Notes: a model not told the origin generated them from the letters alone. 64,000 bases of DNA from Miltoncostaea sp963762825 (GCA_963762825.1 CAVXLZ010000001.1:1302001-1366000); one strand, 5' to 3'. Counted from the stretch's first letter, positions 32,361 to 41,115 are shown. Program-made: numbers and translations.

Positions 32361-33089
32361 TCACGCCTCCCCGGGGAGCAGTCGATAGCCGATCCCCCAC
32401 ACGTTCACGACCCAGCTCTCGCCGCCCCCGTTCGCCGCGAGCTTGCGCCGGAGGCGGCTGGCGTGACTATCGACCGTGCGGGTGCGGGCCGCGGCCCGAT
32501 ACCCCCAGACGTCACGCAGGAGCTCGGCCTTGGTGAGGACTCGGGTCGGATCCTTGGAGAGGGCCGCGAGGAGCGCGAACTCCTTCGCCGAGAGATCGAG
32601 CACGCGCCCGCCGAGCGAGGCGCGCCGCGAGTGGCGATCGATCGCCAGTGGACCGACGCGGATCTCCTCCTGGACCGTGGCACCCCGTGAGCGCCGGACG
32701 AGCGCGGCGAGCCTGGCAAGCACCTCGGGGTAGTGGAACGGCTTTCCGACGAAGTCGTCGGCCCCTCGGTCGATGCCCCGCACGACGGCGAACGGACCCG
32801 TGTCGGCCGAGATCAGGAGGATCGGCATCCCTGCATCCCACTCCGCCGCCGGGCCCCCCTCTCGAATGCGACTGACGAGATCGAGGCCGCTCATCCCCGG
32901 AAGACCCACGTTGACGACCGCGACGTCCGGACGGGAGGTACCGAGCACCTCGATCGCCTCCTCCGCCGATGTCGCGGAGACCGGTGCGAAGCGATCGGCG
33001 ATGAGGTTCTCCGACAGGAAGAGCCGCGTGGGGCCGTCGTCCTCCACCAAGAGCACCGAGGGCACGACGCTCCCGAGCCCGATTGACAT
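32361..33089 (-). CDS. OmpR-type response regulator with Asn at the phospho-acceptor site
   Basis: The 242-residue protein has a receiver domain (about 10-125) and a winged-helix DNA-binding domain (about 140-240, with LSAKEFALLAALSKDPTRVL, VDSHASRLRRKL and GIGYRLLPGEA). Receiver landmarks are the acidic pair E16-D17, S94 and K116. The residue aligned with the phosphorylated Asp is N60 (VAVVNVGLPGMSG, codon AAC). It therefore should not be phosphorylated in the usual way. ATG 33089 follows a GGGAGG site at seven bases. Confidence 0.93.
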   Translation of the reverse strand: MSIGLGSVVPSVLLVEDDGPTRLFLSENLIADRFAPVSATSAEEAIEVLGTSRPDVAVVNVGLPGMSGLDLVSRIREGGPAAEWDAGMPILLISADTGPFAVVRGIDRGADDFVGKPFHYPEVLARLAALVRRSRGATVQEEIRVGPLAIDRHSRRASLGGRVLDLSAKEFALLAALSKDPTRVLTKAELLRDVWGYRAAARTRTVDSHASRLRRKLAANGGGESWVVNVWGIGYRLLPGEA

Positions 33090-33222
33090 GACCGACCTCC
33101 CGGCAGTGCGCCCGGCCGCCCCGACGGCGTCGCGATGCGCACAGTGACGAGGCGCGGGAGGGCACGGAATCCCCCCCGGGGATGTTGCGTTTCGTGCGCT
33201 CGGAGCGGAAAACGGCACTCGC
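33090..33222 (-). promoter_or_regulatory. Leader region before the response regulator
   Basis: 133 bases between the DUF192 gene and the response regulator. A strong GGGAGG ribosome-binding site precedes the ATG. CTCAC-G-GTGAG, a short palindrome, lies at 33215-33225 on the DUF192 stop. I see no convincing -35/-10 pair, so the two genes may be cotranscribed. Confidence 0.3.
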
Positions 33223-33594
33223 TCACCGTGAGATGCGGAGGGTCCCGCCGACCGCGAGGCCCTGCAGCACGCCGGACCTGCACTCGACGACGCTCCTCGC
33301 CCCCGCCGCCGCCGCCATGCGCCAGCGAGGGAGCGGATCGACCACCCGCAGCACGCGCCCGTCCGCGTCGAGGAACGCGACCCCGATCGGCGCCCGCAGC
33401 CCGAACGTGTGGACCCGGGAGCAGCGCTCGATCCAGAGCCCCTCCTCCCGCGAGAGGTCTCCGGTGGCGAGCAGCCCCACGAAGCGCGAGAACGGCGAGC
33501 GCGCGCGGTGGCAGCGTGAGCAGAGGGCGGGCCCCTCCGCGACGACGAGCGGGGCCGGGGGGCCGGTGATGCGATCGATGCGCAAGATCCCCAT
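33223..33594 (-). CDS. DUF192 family protein
   Basis: The 123-residue protein carries the DUF192 core SREEGLWIERCSRVHTFGLR and GVAFLDADGRVLRVVDPLPRW, a small beta-barrel domain of unknown function, preceded by a CSRCH segment. No signal peptide. DUF192 genes often neighbour Tad pilus genes in actinomycetes, as here. ATG 33594 is preferred to upstream in-frame starts because the domain begins about 30 residues later and AGGA precedes it. Confidence 0.8.
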   Translation of the reverse strand: MGILRIDRITGPPAPLVVAEGPALCSRCHRARSPFSRFVGLLATGDLSREEGLWIERCSRVHTFGLRAPIGVAFLDADGRVLRVVDPLPRWRMAAAAGARSVVECRSGVLQGLAVGGTLRISR

Positions 33595-33743
33595 CGGCCC
33601 GATCCTGGCCCAGGCGCACCCACCTCGAACACACGGACGGGGTCGAATCACGCACCAGGGCATGCCGGATCGCGACACGCCCTCCGGCCCGAGCCGCAGA
33701 ACCCCGCCCGGGACGTCCGAGCGGCGTTGTTACTCTGACCGCA
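33595..33743. promoter_or_regulatory. Divergent intergenic region with leaderless promoter
   Basis: 149 bases between the DUF192 gene (-) and an unknown gene (+). On the plus strand TACTCT (33731-33736) lies seven bases before the ATG, the leaderless pattern. No matching -35 hexamer is clear. Nothing else recognisable in the rest. Confidence 0.4.
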
Positions 33744-34214
33744 ATGGGTGCTCGACCCCTCTCCCCCTCCTACTCCAGCGGCCGCGACTACTCGGTCGAG
33801 GTCGAGGGAGTGCGCTTTCACTTCAGCGCCGAGGACTTCGCCTCGAGGATCGGCGCGGCCGCCGTTCAGCTCGGGCTGATCGCTCGCGAGCGTCTCGGAG
33901 CCGGAGAGGTCGCCGATCTCGTGGCCGTGGCCGCGCACCGGGACATCGCCGACCCCGCCAGCACCCTCGCGGCGCACATCGAGGCCCACCGCGATGCGCT
34001 CCTCGGCGGAGGGCGGGATCTCGTCCACTGGCTGCGCCGGCTGGTATTCCGCGGCGCCTGGATCGACCAACAGGTGGCCGATGGCGTGCTCGTGCCCGAG
34101 TTCGACGAAACGCTCGGATTCCGGTACCGCAGCGTGGAGACCGGGCAACAGGCCGTCGCGGAGATCGAGACACCGGACTGGTCGGCATCGGCATTCGGAG
34201 ACGCAGCCGCATGA
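33744..34214 (+). CDS. Hypothetical protein
   Basis: Not recognised. The 156-residue soluble, acidic protein reads SGRDYSVEVEGVRFHFSAED then a helical part (FASRIGAAAVQLGLIARERL) and DLVHWLRRLVFRGAWIDQQV. No motif suggests an enzyme. It has a leaderless promoter and its stop overlaps an ATG of the next frame (ATGA), so the two unknown proteins are probably coupled. Transcribed away from the Tad operon. Confidence 0.7.
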   Translation: MGARPLSPSYSSGRDYSVEVEGVRFHFSAEDFASRIGAAAVQLGLIARERLGAGEVADLVAVAAHRDIADPASTLAAHIEAHRDALLGGGRDLVHWLRRLVFRGAWIDQQVADGVLVPEFDETLGFRYRSVETGQQAVAEIETPDWSASAFGDAAA

Positions 34215-34227
34215 GGAGGCCCGGCTC

Positions 34228-34569
34228 ATGATGGCGCAGAGCCCGCAGGAGGTGCTCGAGGCCGTGCGGCGACTCGAGGCCGACCTCGTGCGGATCCGCG
34301 CCGGCGCGCGCGACCGCGAGCGCGACCTCTCGGACCTGCGGGCCGGCATCGCCGCCGACGCGGCACGGGAGCGTCAGGCGCTGGTCGAGGACATGGAGCG
34401 GCTGGTGGACCTGATCGGGGTGAGCTGGCGGTCCACCAACGACCAGCTGGCCGCGCTCAGGCGCGACATGCAGGAGCTTCGCAGCTTCGCCGAGGAGACG
34501 GTCGGCGGTTTCCGCGATGCCCGCATGGAGTTGCGGATCTCGCCGGGGTCCAACGGCTCCTACGACTGA
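34228..34569 (+). CDS. Hypothetical coiled-coil protein
   Basis: The 113-residue protein is almost entirely helical with heptad repeats (QEVLEAVRRLEADLVRIRAG, ERQALVEDMERLVDLIG, DQLAALRRDMQELRSFAEET). No membrane segment. ATG 34228 sits ten bases after GGAGG; ATG 34211, overlapping the previous stop, is an alternative. Function unknown; likely a partner of the upstream protein. Confidence 0.7.
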   Translation: MMAQSPQEVLEAVRRLEADLVRIRAGARDRERDLSDLRAGIAADAARERQALVEDMERLVDLIGVSWRSTNDQLAALRRDMQELRSFAEETVGGFRDARMELRISPGSNGSYD

Positions 34570-34584
34570 TCCTGAGAGGCGCGC

Positions 34585-34893
34585 TCAGTCGCTGGGGCGC
34601 AGGGCTCCCTGGAGCGCGGCCATCGAGCGAGCGAACAGCAGACCCATCGCGTCGGCGGCCTCGTCGGCGGTCGGCTGGGGCGTCATGGCCCCCATCGCCG
34701 CCGAGGCGAGCACCACGGCCTGCTGGATGACCTGCCAGCGGTCGACCGCGGCGAGCTGACCTCCCGACTCGGACTGCATCTCCTCGAAGGCCTCGCGCTG
34801 GGCGCGCATCAGCTCCTTGAGGCGTTCCTTGAAATCCTCCCCCGCCCCCTCGCCGAAGGCGAAGGGGAAGGGGAAGTCGGTGTCGTCGCTCAT
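34585..34893 (-). CDS. Hypothetical protein
   Basis: Not recognised. The 102-residue acidic protein has an N-terminal FPFPFAFGEGAGEDF, an amphipathic helix (KERLKELMRAQREAFEEMQS) and a second helical segment rich in Ala and Met. ATG 34893 overlaps the transaldolase stop (ATGA), so the two are cotranscribed. It converges with the coiled-coil gene 15 bases away. Confidence 0.65.
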   Translation of the reverse strand: MSDDTDFPFPFAFGEGAGEDFKERLKELMRAQREAFEEMQSESGGQLAAVDRWQVIQQAVVLASAAMGAMTPQPTADEAADAMGLLFARSMAALQGALRPSD

Positions 34894-35546
34894 TTGCCGG
34901 CGCGCGCCTTGCGGGTCTCGGCGTCCTCGGTGAAGGTCGCGATGCCGCTCGCCGTGAGGGGGTGCTGGAGCATCTGGTAGAAGACCTTCGGCGGGATGGT
35001 CGCGATGTGCGCACCCATCCGAGCGGCCTCCGTCACATGCACCGGCCCGCGGACCGACGCCGTGATGACCTCGGTGTCGTACATCGAGGGCTCGAGCGCC
35101 TCCACGACCATCCGCAGGCAGTCGAGGCCATCGTGGCCGATGTCGTCGAAGCGACCGACGAAGGGCGATACGAAGGCGGCACCCGACGCCGCGGCGAGCA
35201 GGGCCTGGGGCGGGGTGAAGACCAGCGTCATGTTCACGCGGATGTCGCTCGCGGCCAGCACCGAGGTGGCGGCGAGGCCCTCGGCGGACATCGGCAGCTT
35301 GACCACGATGTTGGGGTGGATGGCCGCCAGCCGGCGCCCCTCCTCGACCATGTCCCCACGCGCGTCGGCGACGACCTCGGCCGAGACCGGCCCGTCGACG
35401 AGCTCGCAGACCCGGCGGTAGATGTCGTCCGGCTCACCCTCGACCTTCGACAACAGGGTCGGATTGGTGGTGACTCCGGCGAGTACCCCCCACCCGGCGA
35501 TCGTCTCGATGTCGGCCAGGTCGGCGGTGTCAATGAAGAGCTTCAT
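34890..35546 (-). CDS. tal: Transaldolase (TalC/MipB subfamily)
   Basis: Short, single-barrel transaldolase of the non-oxidative pentose phosphate pathway. The 218-residue protein begins MKLFIDTADLADIETIAGWG, has GVTTNPTLLSK, the Schiff-base Lys in NIVVKLPMS, VNMTLVFTPPQALLAA and FVSPFVGRFDDIG. The family also contains fructose-6-phosphate aldolases, which cannot be excluded by eye. GGGGAAGG precedes the ATG. Confidence 0.93.
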   Translation of the reverse strand: MKLFIDTADLADIETIAGWGVLAGVTTNPTLLSKVEGEPDDIYRRVCELVDGPVSAEVVADARGDMVEEGRRLAAIHPNIVVKLPMSAEGLAATSVLAASDIRVNMTLVFTPPQALLAAASGAAFVSPFVGRFDDIGHDGLDCLRMVVEALEPSMYDTEVITASVRGPVHVTEAARMGAHIATIPPKVFYQMLQHPLTASGIATFTEDAETRKARAGK

Positions 35547-35610
35547 ACCCTTCCCCTCACTCGAATCGCATGCGGTCGATGCCCCTCGTCGAGGCTAGCA
35601 CCGCCCTCGG

Positions 35611-36480
35611 CTACTTCACTACGTCGTGCCACTGCGCGGGTCGCCCCGCGACCAGGGCATCGGCCGTACGCAGTGCCGCCTGGAGGAATCGGACATTGTG
35701 GACCCGGAAGACGGTCGCTCCGCGGGCCCGGCACCACACCATCCCGGCCGCGGTGCCGGCCAGGCGGCGAGAGGCCGGCTGCCCCGTGATCGCCCCCAGG
35801 ACCTTCTTGTTGGAGATCGGGACGAGAACCGGCCGCCCGAGGGCCACCACCTCCTCGATACGGTGCAGCAGGTCGAGGTCCTGTTCGGGGGACTTGCCGA
35901 GGCCGACCCCCGGATCGATGACGATCCTCTCCGCCGGAACACCGGCGGCGGCGGCGGTCTCCAGCCGCTCACGGGCCCAGGCGCACACGGTCTGCGGCAC
36001 ATCGACGTCGGGAAAAGCGGCCGGCCGCACCTTGGGAGGGCCGAAGAAGTGGGTGAGCACGACCCCGACCCCGCCCGCCGCGGCGACGCGGGCCATCTCG
36101 GATTCGCGCAGCCCGGTCGGATCGTTGAGGATCGCGGCCCCGGCGGCGATGGCCGCGGCGGCCACGGCGGGCTTGTAGGTGTCGATGGCGACGGGGACCT
36201 CCACGGCGGCCACCAGGCGCTCGATGACCGGCACGACGCGCGCGATCTCGACGTCGATGGGCGTCGGCTCGCTGAAGCGGAGCGATTCGCCCCCCACCTC
36301 GACCACGTCGGCCCCCTGCGCCGCGAGCCGCACGCCATGTGCCACGGCCCGCTCGGTGCCGGCGTGCGCTCCCCCATCGCTGAAGGAGTCCGGGTTCGCG
36401 TTGACGATCCCCACGAGCCGGCCCGAGGAGCAATCGATGGCGCCGGCCGCGTGCTCCCAGCGGAGCGGCGCCGAGATCAC
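35611..36480 (-). CDS. folP: Dihydropteroate synthase, divergent
   Basis: TIM-barrel enzyme that condenses pABA with the pterin diphosphate in folate synthesis. The 289-residue protein has GIVNANPDSFSDGG, DVVEVGGESLRF, VPVAIDTYKPAVA, AAILNDPTGLRESEMARVAA, IDPGVGLGKSPEQDL and FRVHNVRFL. The SRK motif is replaced by ISNKKVLGAITG and the usual HxQGxP by THFFGPPKV, so it is an outlier. GTG 36480 overlaps the thrB stop (GTGA). It closes the lysA-hom-thrC-thrB operon. Confidence 0.9.
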   Translation of the reverse strand: MISAPLRWEHAAGAIDCSSGRLVGIVNANPDSFSDGGAHAGTERAVAHGVRLAAQGADVVEVGGESLRFSEPTPIDVEIARVVPVIERLVAAVEVPVAIDTYKPAVAAAAIAAGAAILNDPTGLRESEMARVAAAGGVGVVLTHFFGPPKVRPAAFPDVDVPQTVCAWARERLETAAAAGVPAERIVIDPGVGLGKSPEQDLDLLHRIEEVVALGRPVLVPISNKKVLGAITGQPASRRLAGTAAGMVWCRARGATVFRVHNVRFLQAALRTADALVAGRPAQWHDVVK

Positions 36481-37427
36481 CCCACGGCGCGCGCGAGACG
36501 CAGGTCGGCCCCGCCGGTCCAGCGCGCCCGCACCCCGGCGGCGCTGCGCCGCGAGGGCCGCACGCGGGCTGCGACATCGACCTCGGCAAGGGCGGCCCGC
36601 GCGGCCGTCGCGACCCCCTCGGAATCCTCGTGACGGCACCAGAGCAGCATCGTCGGACCCGAGCCGGAGATCGTCGCGCCGAGGCACCGCTCGCCGTCCA
36701 CAAGCGAACGGACGACGTCGAAGCCGGGTGTCAGCGCACCGCGGTGCGGCTCGTGCAGGCGGTCGTCCAGGAGCCCGGGGAGGTCCTCGAGGCGGCCCTC
36801 GCAGAGCGCGAGGGTGAGGCCGACCGCGTTGGCGAGCGTGTGGGCGGCGTCGGCGAGGGAGACCTGCTCGGGAAGGGCGCGCCGCGCAATGTCGGTGGAG
36901 GTGCGGGCCTCGGGGATGACCGCGACGAAGGCGAGATCCTCGGGAGCGGGGACGAGCCGCCCCACCGGGCCGGGCGACACGGAGACCAGCCCCCCCAGCA
37001 GGCAGGCGGCGGCGTTGTCGGCATGGCCCTCGATGTCGGCCGCCCGCGCGAGCAGGTCGTCGGGGGTCCAGCGCAACCCACCGAGGGCGTTGGCCGCCAC
37101 GAGGCCCGAGCACACCGCCGCGGCCGAGGACCCGAGCCCCCGCCCCAGAGGGATGCGGTTGCGGCACTCGATGTCCAGATCCTCGAGCGAGCCGAGACCG
37201 GATGCGATGGCGCGGCACACGAGGTTGGAGGCGTCCTCGACCAGCTCGCCCGCGCCCTCGCCGGTGACGCGCACCTCGAGCGGACCCGGTCGGCGGGTGA
37301 TGACGACCGCGTTCCCCAGGTCGAGCGCGACGGCGAGACAATCGAAGCCCGGGCCGAGATTGGCAGAGGTCGCAGGCGCGCTCACCGTGAGCGCCTCGAG
37401 AGCCCTGCCGGGCGGGCGCTCAGCCAA
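36477..37427 (-). CDS. thrB: Homoserine kinase
   Basis: GHMP kinase phosphorylating homoserine for threonine synthesis. The 316-residue protein has VSAPATSANLGPGFDCLAVA, the ATP loop NRIPLGRGLGSSAAAVCSGL, GHADNAAACLLGG and GATISGSGPTMLLW. TTG 37427, overlapping the thrC stop by eight bases, is used; GTG at residue 15 is too close to the conserved APATSANLG. thrC precedes it in the operon. Confidence 0.95.
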   Translation of the reverse strand: MAERPPGRALEALTVSAPATSANLGPGFDCLAVALDLGNAVVITRRPGPLEVRVTGEGAGELVEDASNLVCRAIASGLGSLEDLDIECRNRIPLGRGLGSSAAAVCSGLVAANALGGLRWTPDDLLARAADIEGHADNAAACLLGGLVSVSPGPVGRLVPAPEDLAFVAVIPEARTSTDIARRALPEQVSLADAAHTLANAVGLTLALCEGRLEDLPGLLDDRLHEPHRGALTPGFDVVRSLVDGERCLGATISGSGPTMLLWCRHEDSEGVATAARAALAEVDVAARVRPSRRSAAGVRARWTGGADLRLARAVG

Positions 37428-38463
37428 AGACGGCCTCCTCGACCGCCGCGATGTCGGCGGAGAGGCGCCGCACCGGCTCGGAGTTGGCGATCGCCGTGTC
37501 GGGATCCTTGAGCCCGTGCCCCGTGAGCACGCAGACGACCCGCTCGCCGCGAGCGAAGTCGCCTGCCTCGGCGCGGGCGATCAGGCCGGCCACCGAGGCG
37601 GCCGAGGCCGGCTCGCAGAAGACACCCTCCTCGCTCGCGAGGAGCCGGTAGGCGGCGATGATCTGCTCGTCGGTCACGGCGGCCACTCCACCGCCGGAAT
37701 CGCGCATGGCGTCCATCGCCTGCTCCCCGCGGGCGGGATTGCCGATGCGGATCGCCGTCGCCAGCGTCTCCGGGCGCGCCACCGGGCCGCCGTCCACCAG
37801 CGGCGCGGCGCCGGCGGCCTGGAATCCGTAGAGGCGCGGCAGCCGGGTGGCGCGCTCCACGTCGCGGTAGGCCTGGAAGCCGAGCCAGTACGCGTTGATG
37901 TTGCCGGCGTTGCCGACGGGGATGCAGAGCACGTCGGGGGCGTCACCGAGCACATCGCAGACCTCGAACGCGGCGGTCCGCTGGCCGTCGATGCGGTACT
38001 CGTTGAGCGAGTTCACAAGGGCGATCGGGTGGCGCTCGGCGAGCTCGCGCACGACCACCAGGGCATCGTCGAAGCTGCCGTCCAGAGCCAGCACCCGCGC
38101 GCCGTGCATCAGGGCCTGCGCCAGCTTGCCGGCGGCGATCTTGCCCTCGGGGATGACGACCGCGGCGGTGATACCCGCCCGGGCGGCGTAGGCGGCGGCC
38201 GAGGCCGAGGTGTTGCCGGTGGAGGCGCAGATGACCGCCGTGGCCCCCTCCTCCACGGCCTTCGAGACCGCCATCGTCATGCCACGGTCCTTGAAGCTGG
38301 CCGTCGGGTTCATCCCCTCGAGCTTCGCGTGGATCTCGATGCCGAAGCGCTCCGACAGGCGCGGCAGCGGCAGCAGCGGGGTGCCACCCTCGCCGAGGGA
38401 GATGATCGGCGTGGCGGGGCCGACCGGAAGGAACTCCCGGTAGCGCTCGATGAGAGCCGTCAT
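37420..38463 (-). CDS. thrC: Threonine synthase
   Basis: PLP enzyme converting phosphohomoserine to threonine. The 347-residue protein has LGEGGTPLLPL, the PLP-Lys in NPTASFKDRGMT, CASTGNTSASAAAYAARAG, IPVGNAGNINAYWLG, and EPASAASVAGL. ATG 38463 overlaps the hom stop. Confidence 0.97.
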   Translation of the reverse strand: MTALIERYREFLPVGPATPIISLGEGGTPLLPLPRLSERFGIEIHAKLEGMNPTASFKDRGMTMAVSKAVEEGATAVICASTGNTSASAAAYAARAGITAAVVIPEGKIAAGKLAQALMHGARVLALDGSFDDALVVVRELAERHPIALVNSLNEYRIDGQRTAAFEVCDVLGDAPDVLCIPVGNAGNINAYWLGFQAYRDVERATRLPRLYGFQAAGAAPLVDGGPVARPETLATAIRIGNPARGEQAMDAMRDSGGGVAAVTDEQIIAAYRLLASEEGVFCEPASAASVAGLIARAEAGDFARGERVVCVLTGHGLKDPDTAIANSEPVRRLSADIAAVEEAVFG

Positions 38464-39767
38464 CTGACCTCCCCTCCCCTCCCCGACCCGAGCACCCGGA
38501 TCATCACAGGATCGCCGCGGACGTCCTCGAGCGTGCGGATCCGGGCGAGGGCGTCCTCCATCCGCTTCTCCGGGCCGGCGTGGAGGACCAGCACCAGCCG
38601 GGCCTCGTCACCGGAGCCGCTCTGGACGACGGTGCGGATGGAGAGCTCCTCTTCGGCGAAGATCGAGGCCACCCGGGCCAGCACGCCGGGCCGGTCGGCG
38701 ACGGACATCCGCAGGTAGAACGCCGACTCCACGCCCCCCGTGGCGGCCAGCGGGCGGCCGGCGTCGGCGAGGGCGTTGTGCAGGAACGAGCCCTGGTGGG
38801 TGCCGAGGATGGACAGGATGTCCGCGACGACCGCCGAGGCCGTCTCGACCCCGCCCGCACCCGGACCGGTCAGCATGATCTCGCGCGTCGCGACCGACTC
38901 GATCAGGACGGCGTTGTCGGGCCCCCCGATCGCCGCCAGGCGGTGGTCGCGGGGGACGAGCGCCGGATAGACGCGGACGCTCACCGCCCCGTCGATCAGG
39001 CGCGCCACCCCCAGCAGCTTCACCACGAAGCCCAGGGAGGCCGCATGGGCCAGATCCTCGGCCTCCAGCCGGTCGATGCCCTCGAAGGGGACATCGCCGA
39101 TGCCCACCCGCGAGTGGAAGGCGATCGAGGAGAGGATGGCCATCTTGGCGGCCGCATCGGCGCCACCGACGTCCTCGGTGGGATCGGCCTCGGCGTACCC
39201 GAGATCGTGGGCGCGGGCGAGGGCATCGTCGTACGAGAGCCCGCCGCGGGCCATCTCGGTGAGGATGAAGTTCGTGGTGCCGTTGACGATCCCGGTCACG
39301 GCGGTGATGTCGGCGGCCAGGAGCGACTCGCGCAGCACCTTGATGACCGGGATCGCGGCGCACGCGGAGGCCTCGAAGCGCAGCTCGGCGCCGGCCGCCT
39401 CGGCCTCGGCGAGCAACTCGGAACCGTGGCGCGCGAGCAGCTGCTTGTTGGCCGTCACGACGGAGGCCCCCCGGCCGAGAGCGGTGCGCAGGTATCCGAG
39501 CGCGGGATCCAGGCCGCCCATCACCTCGACCACGATCGAAACCGAGGGATCGTCGAGGACGCGCGCCGGGTCCGTGGTCAGCAGGCCCGGATCGACCCCG
39601 GGCCGGGGGCGCGACAGATCCCTCACCAGCACCGGGCCGATCTCGAGGCGATGCCCCGAGGCGCGCTCGATCGTGGAGCCGCCGCCGCTGATCATCCCGA
39701 CCACGGCCTGGCCGACGGTGCCGCACCCGAGGAAGCCGATGCGCACCGGGGGGCCGGACTGAGCCAT
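38460..39767 (-). CDS. hom: Homoserine dehydrogenase
   Basis: NAD(P)H-dependent enzyme of the aspartate pathway. The 435-residue protein has the Rossmann motif IGFLGCGTVGQAVV, VTANKQLLARHG, GIVNGTTNFILTEM, the catalytic LGYAEADPTEDVGGADAAAK, and a C-terminal ACT domain (MSVADRPGVLARVASIFAEE) expected to bind threonine. GTG 39773, which gives a GTGA overlap with lysA, is an alternative start two codons upstream. Confidence 0.97.
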   Translation of the reverse strand: MAQSGPPVRIGFLGCGTVGQAVVGMISGGGSTIERASGHRLEIGPVLVRDLSRPRPGVDPGLLTTDPARVLDDPSVSIVVEVMGGLDPALGYLRTALGRGASVVTANKQLLARHGSELLAEAEAAGAELRFEASACAAIPVIKVLRESLLAADITAVTGIVNGTTNFILTEMARGGLSYDDALARAHDLGYAEADPTEDVGGADAAAKMAILSSIAFHSRVGIGDVPFEGIDRLEAEDLAHAASLGFVVKLLGVARLIDGAVSVRVYPALVPRDHRLAAIGGPDNAVLIESVATREIMLTGPGAGGVETASAVVADILSILGTHQGSFLHNALADAGRPLAATGGVESAFYLRMSVADRPGVLARVASIFAEEELSIRTVVQSGSGDEARLVLVLHAGPEKRMEDALARIRTLEDVRGDPVMIRVLGSGRGGEVR

Positions 39768-39769
39768 GC

Positions 39770-41071
39770 TCACACGTCCCGCGCCACGAGGTCGGCGTAG
39801 GTCTCGCGGCGGGTGACCACGCGGGCGGTGCCGGCGTCCACGAACACCACCGCCGGCCGGGTGACCCCGTTGTAGTTGGAGGCCATCGAGACACCGTACG
39901 CGCCGGTGGCCGGCAGGCACACCAGGTCGCCGGGGCCGAGCGGTGGCAGGGACGCCTCGCCCACCAGCACGTCGCCGCTCTCGCAGTGCTTGCCCACGAG
40001 GCGCACCGTGTCGGTCGGCTCCGCCTCGGCCCGGTTGGCCAACAGCGGCTCGTAGACCGCTCCGTAGAGCATCGGGCGCATCAGATCGCTCATGCCGCCG
40101 TCGACCGAGGCGTAGGTGCGGACCCCCGGGATGGCCTTCACCCCGCCCACGCGGTAGAGCGTGACGCCGGCACGGCCCACGATGCTGCGCCCGGGCTCCA
40201 CGAGGATGCGCGGCATCGGCAGGCCCACGCGCCCCCACTCGGCTCGTACCGCCTCCACGACGGCCTCGGCGTAGTCCTCGACCGCTGCGGGCCGGTCCTC
40301 GCGGGTGTAGGCGATGCCGAGCCCGCCTCCCATGTCCATCACGGCCAGATCGTCGCCGCCGCAGGCCGCGGCGAAATCGGCCACGATCGCCGCCGCCGCG
40401 GAGTATCCGGAGAGGTCGAACAGCTGCGAGCCGATGTGGCAGTGCAGGCCGGCCAGATCCAGGGCGCGGGCGGCGCGAACCGCCTCGACGGCCTCGCGCG
40501 CCGGGCCGCCCTCGATGGAGAACCCGAACTTGGAGTCGAGCTGGCCGGTGGAGATGTAGGAGTGCGTCGAGGGCTTCACGCCGGGTGTGACGCGCACCAG
40601 CACCCGCTGACGTGCTCCGCGAGCCGCGGCCTCGCCGTCGAGCAGGGCGATCTCGTCGAGGTTGTCGACGATGATCGTGCCCACCCGGGCCTCGAGGGCC
40701 TCGCCGATCTCACGGGCGTCCTTGTTGTTGCCGTGCATGTAGATCCGCTCCGGCGGGAACCCGGCGCGCAGCGCCGCGAAGAGCTCACCGCCCGAGGCCA
40801 CATCGACGCAGAGCCCCTCCTCGCACGCGAGCCGCAGCATCGCCTGGCCGAAGTAGGCCTTGCTCGCGTAGATGACATCCACCTCGGGCGCCAGGGCGGC
40901 GAACGCGGCCCGATACGCCCGCGACATCGCGCGCAGGGCGCCTTCGTCGTAGATCACGAGGGGGGTGCCGTGTTCCTCGGCGAGATCCACGAGGTCGCAC
41001 CCGCCGATCGACAGGTGGCCCTCGGCAGTGACCGCTGCTGAGGGGGGCAGCACCTGATCGAGCGGCTTCAT
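39770..41071 (-). CDS. lysA: Diaminopimelate decarboxylase
   Basis: PLP enzyme making L-lysine from meso-DAP. The 433-residue protein has the PLP-Lys in VIYASKAYFGQAML, MHGNNKDAREI, LDSKFGFSIEGG, GLHCHIGSQLFDL, MGGGLGIAYTRED, EPGRSIVGRAG, KHCESGDVL and TGAYGVSMASNYNGV. First gene of the lysA-hom-thrC-thrB-folP operon. Its presence fits the meso-DAP-type MurE. Confidence 0.97.
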   Translation of the reverse strand: MKPLDQVLPPSAAVTAEGHLSIGGCDLVDLAEEHGTPLVIYDEGALRAMSRAYRAAFAALAPEVDVIYASKAYFGQAMLRLACEEGLCVDVASGGELFAALRAGFPPERIYMHGNNKDAREIGEALEARVGTIIVDNLDEIALLDGEAAARGARQRVLVRVTPGVKPSTHSYISTGQLDSKFGFSIEGGPAREAVEAVRAARALDLAGLHCHIGSQLFDLSGYSAAAAIVADFAAACGGDDLAVMDMGGGLGIAYTREDRPAAVEDYAEAVVEAVRAEWGRVGLPMPRILVEPGRSIVGRAGVTLYRVGGVKAIPGVRTYASVDGGMSDLMRPMLYGAVYEPLLANRAEAEPTDTVRLVGKHCESGDVLVGEASLPPLGPGDLVCLPATGAYGVSMASNYNGVTRPAVVFVDAGTARVVTRRETYADLVARDV

Positions 41072-41103
41072 AGGCGGTGGTGACCGTACCAGATCGGCCT
41101 GGA

Positions 41104-41109
41104 TATCCT
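41104..41109 (+). promoter_or_regulatory. Leaderless-type -10 element for the hydrolase
   Basis: TATCCT six bases before TTG 41116, with GTGACC at 41080-41085 as a possible -35 (18-base spacing). It supports starting the hydrolase at the TTG rather than at the upstream in-frame GTG 41077. Confidence 0.45.
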
Positions 41110-41115
41110 CATCGC

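Noticed and set aside
41077..41115. Upstream GTG starts for the alpha/beta hydrolase
   Set aside because: They lie on the predicted -35 and -10 region; the TTG at 41116 has the start-proximal TATCCT and precedes the first hydrolase-like residues.
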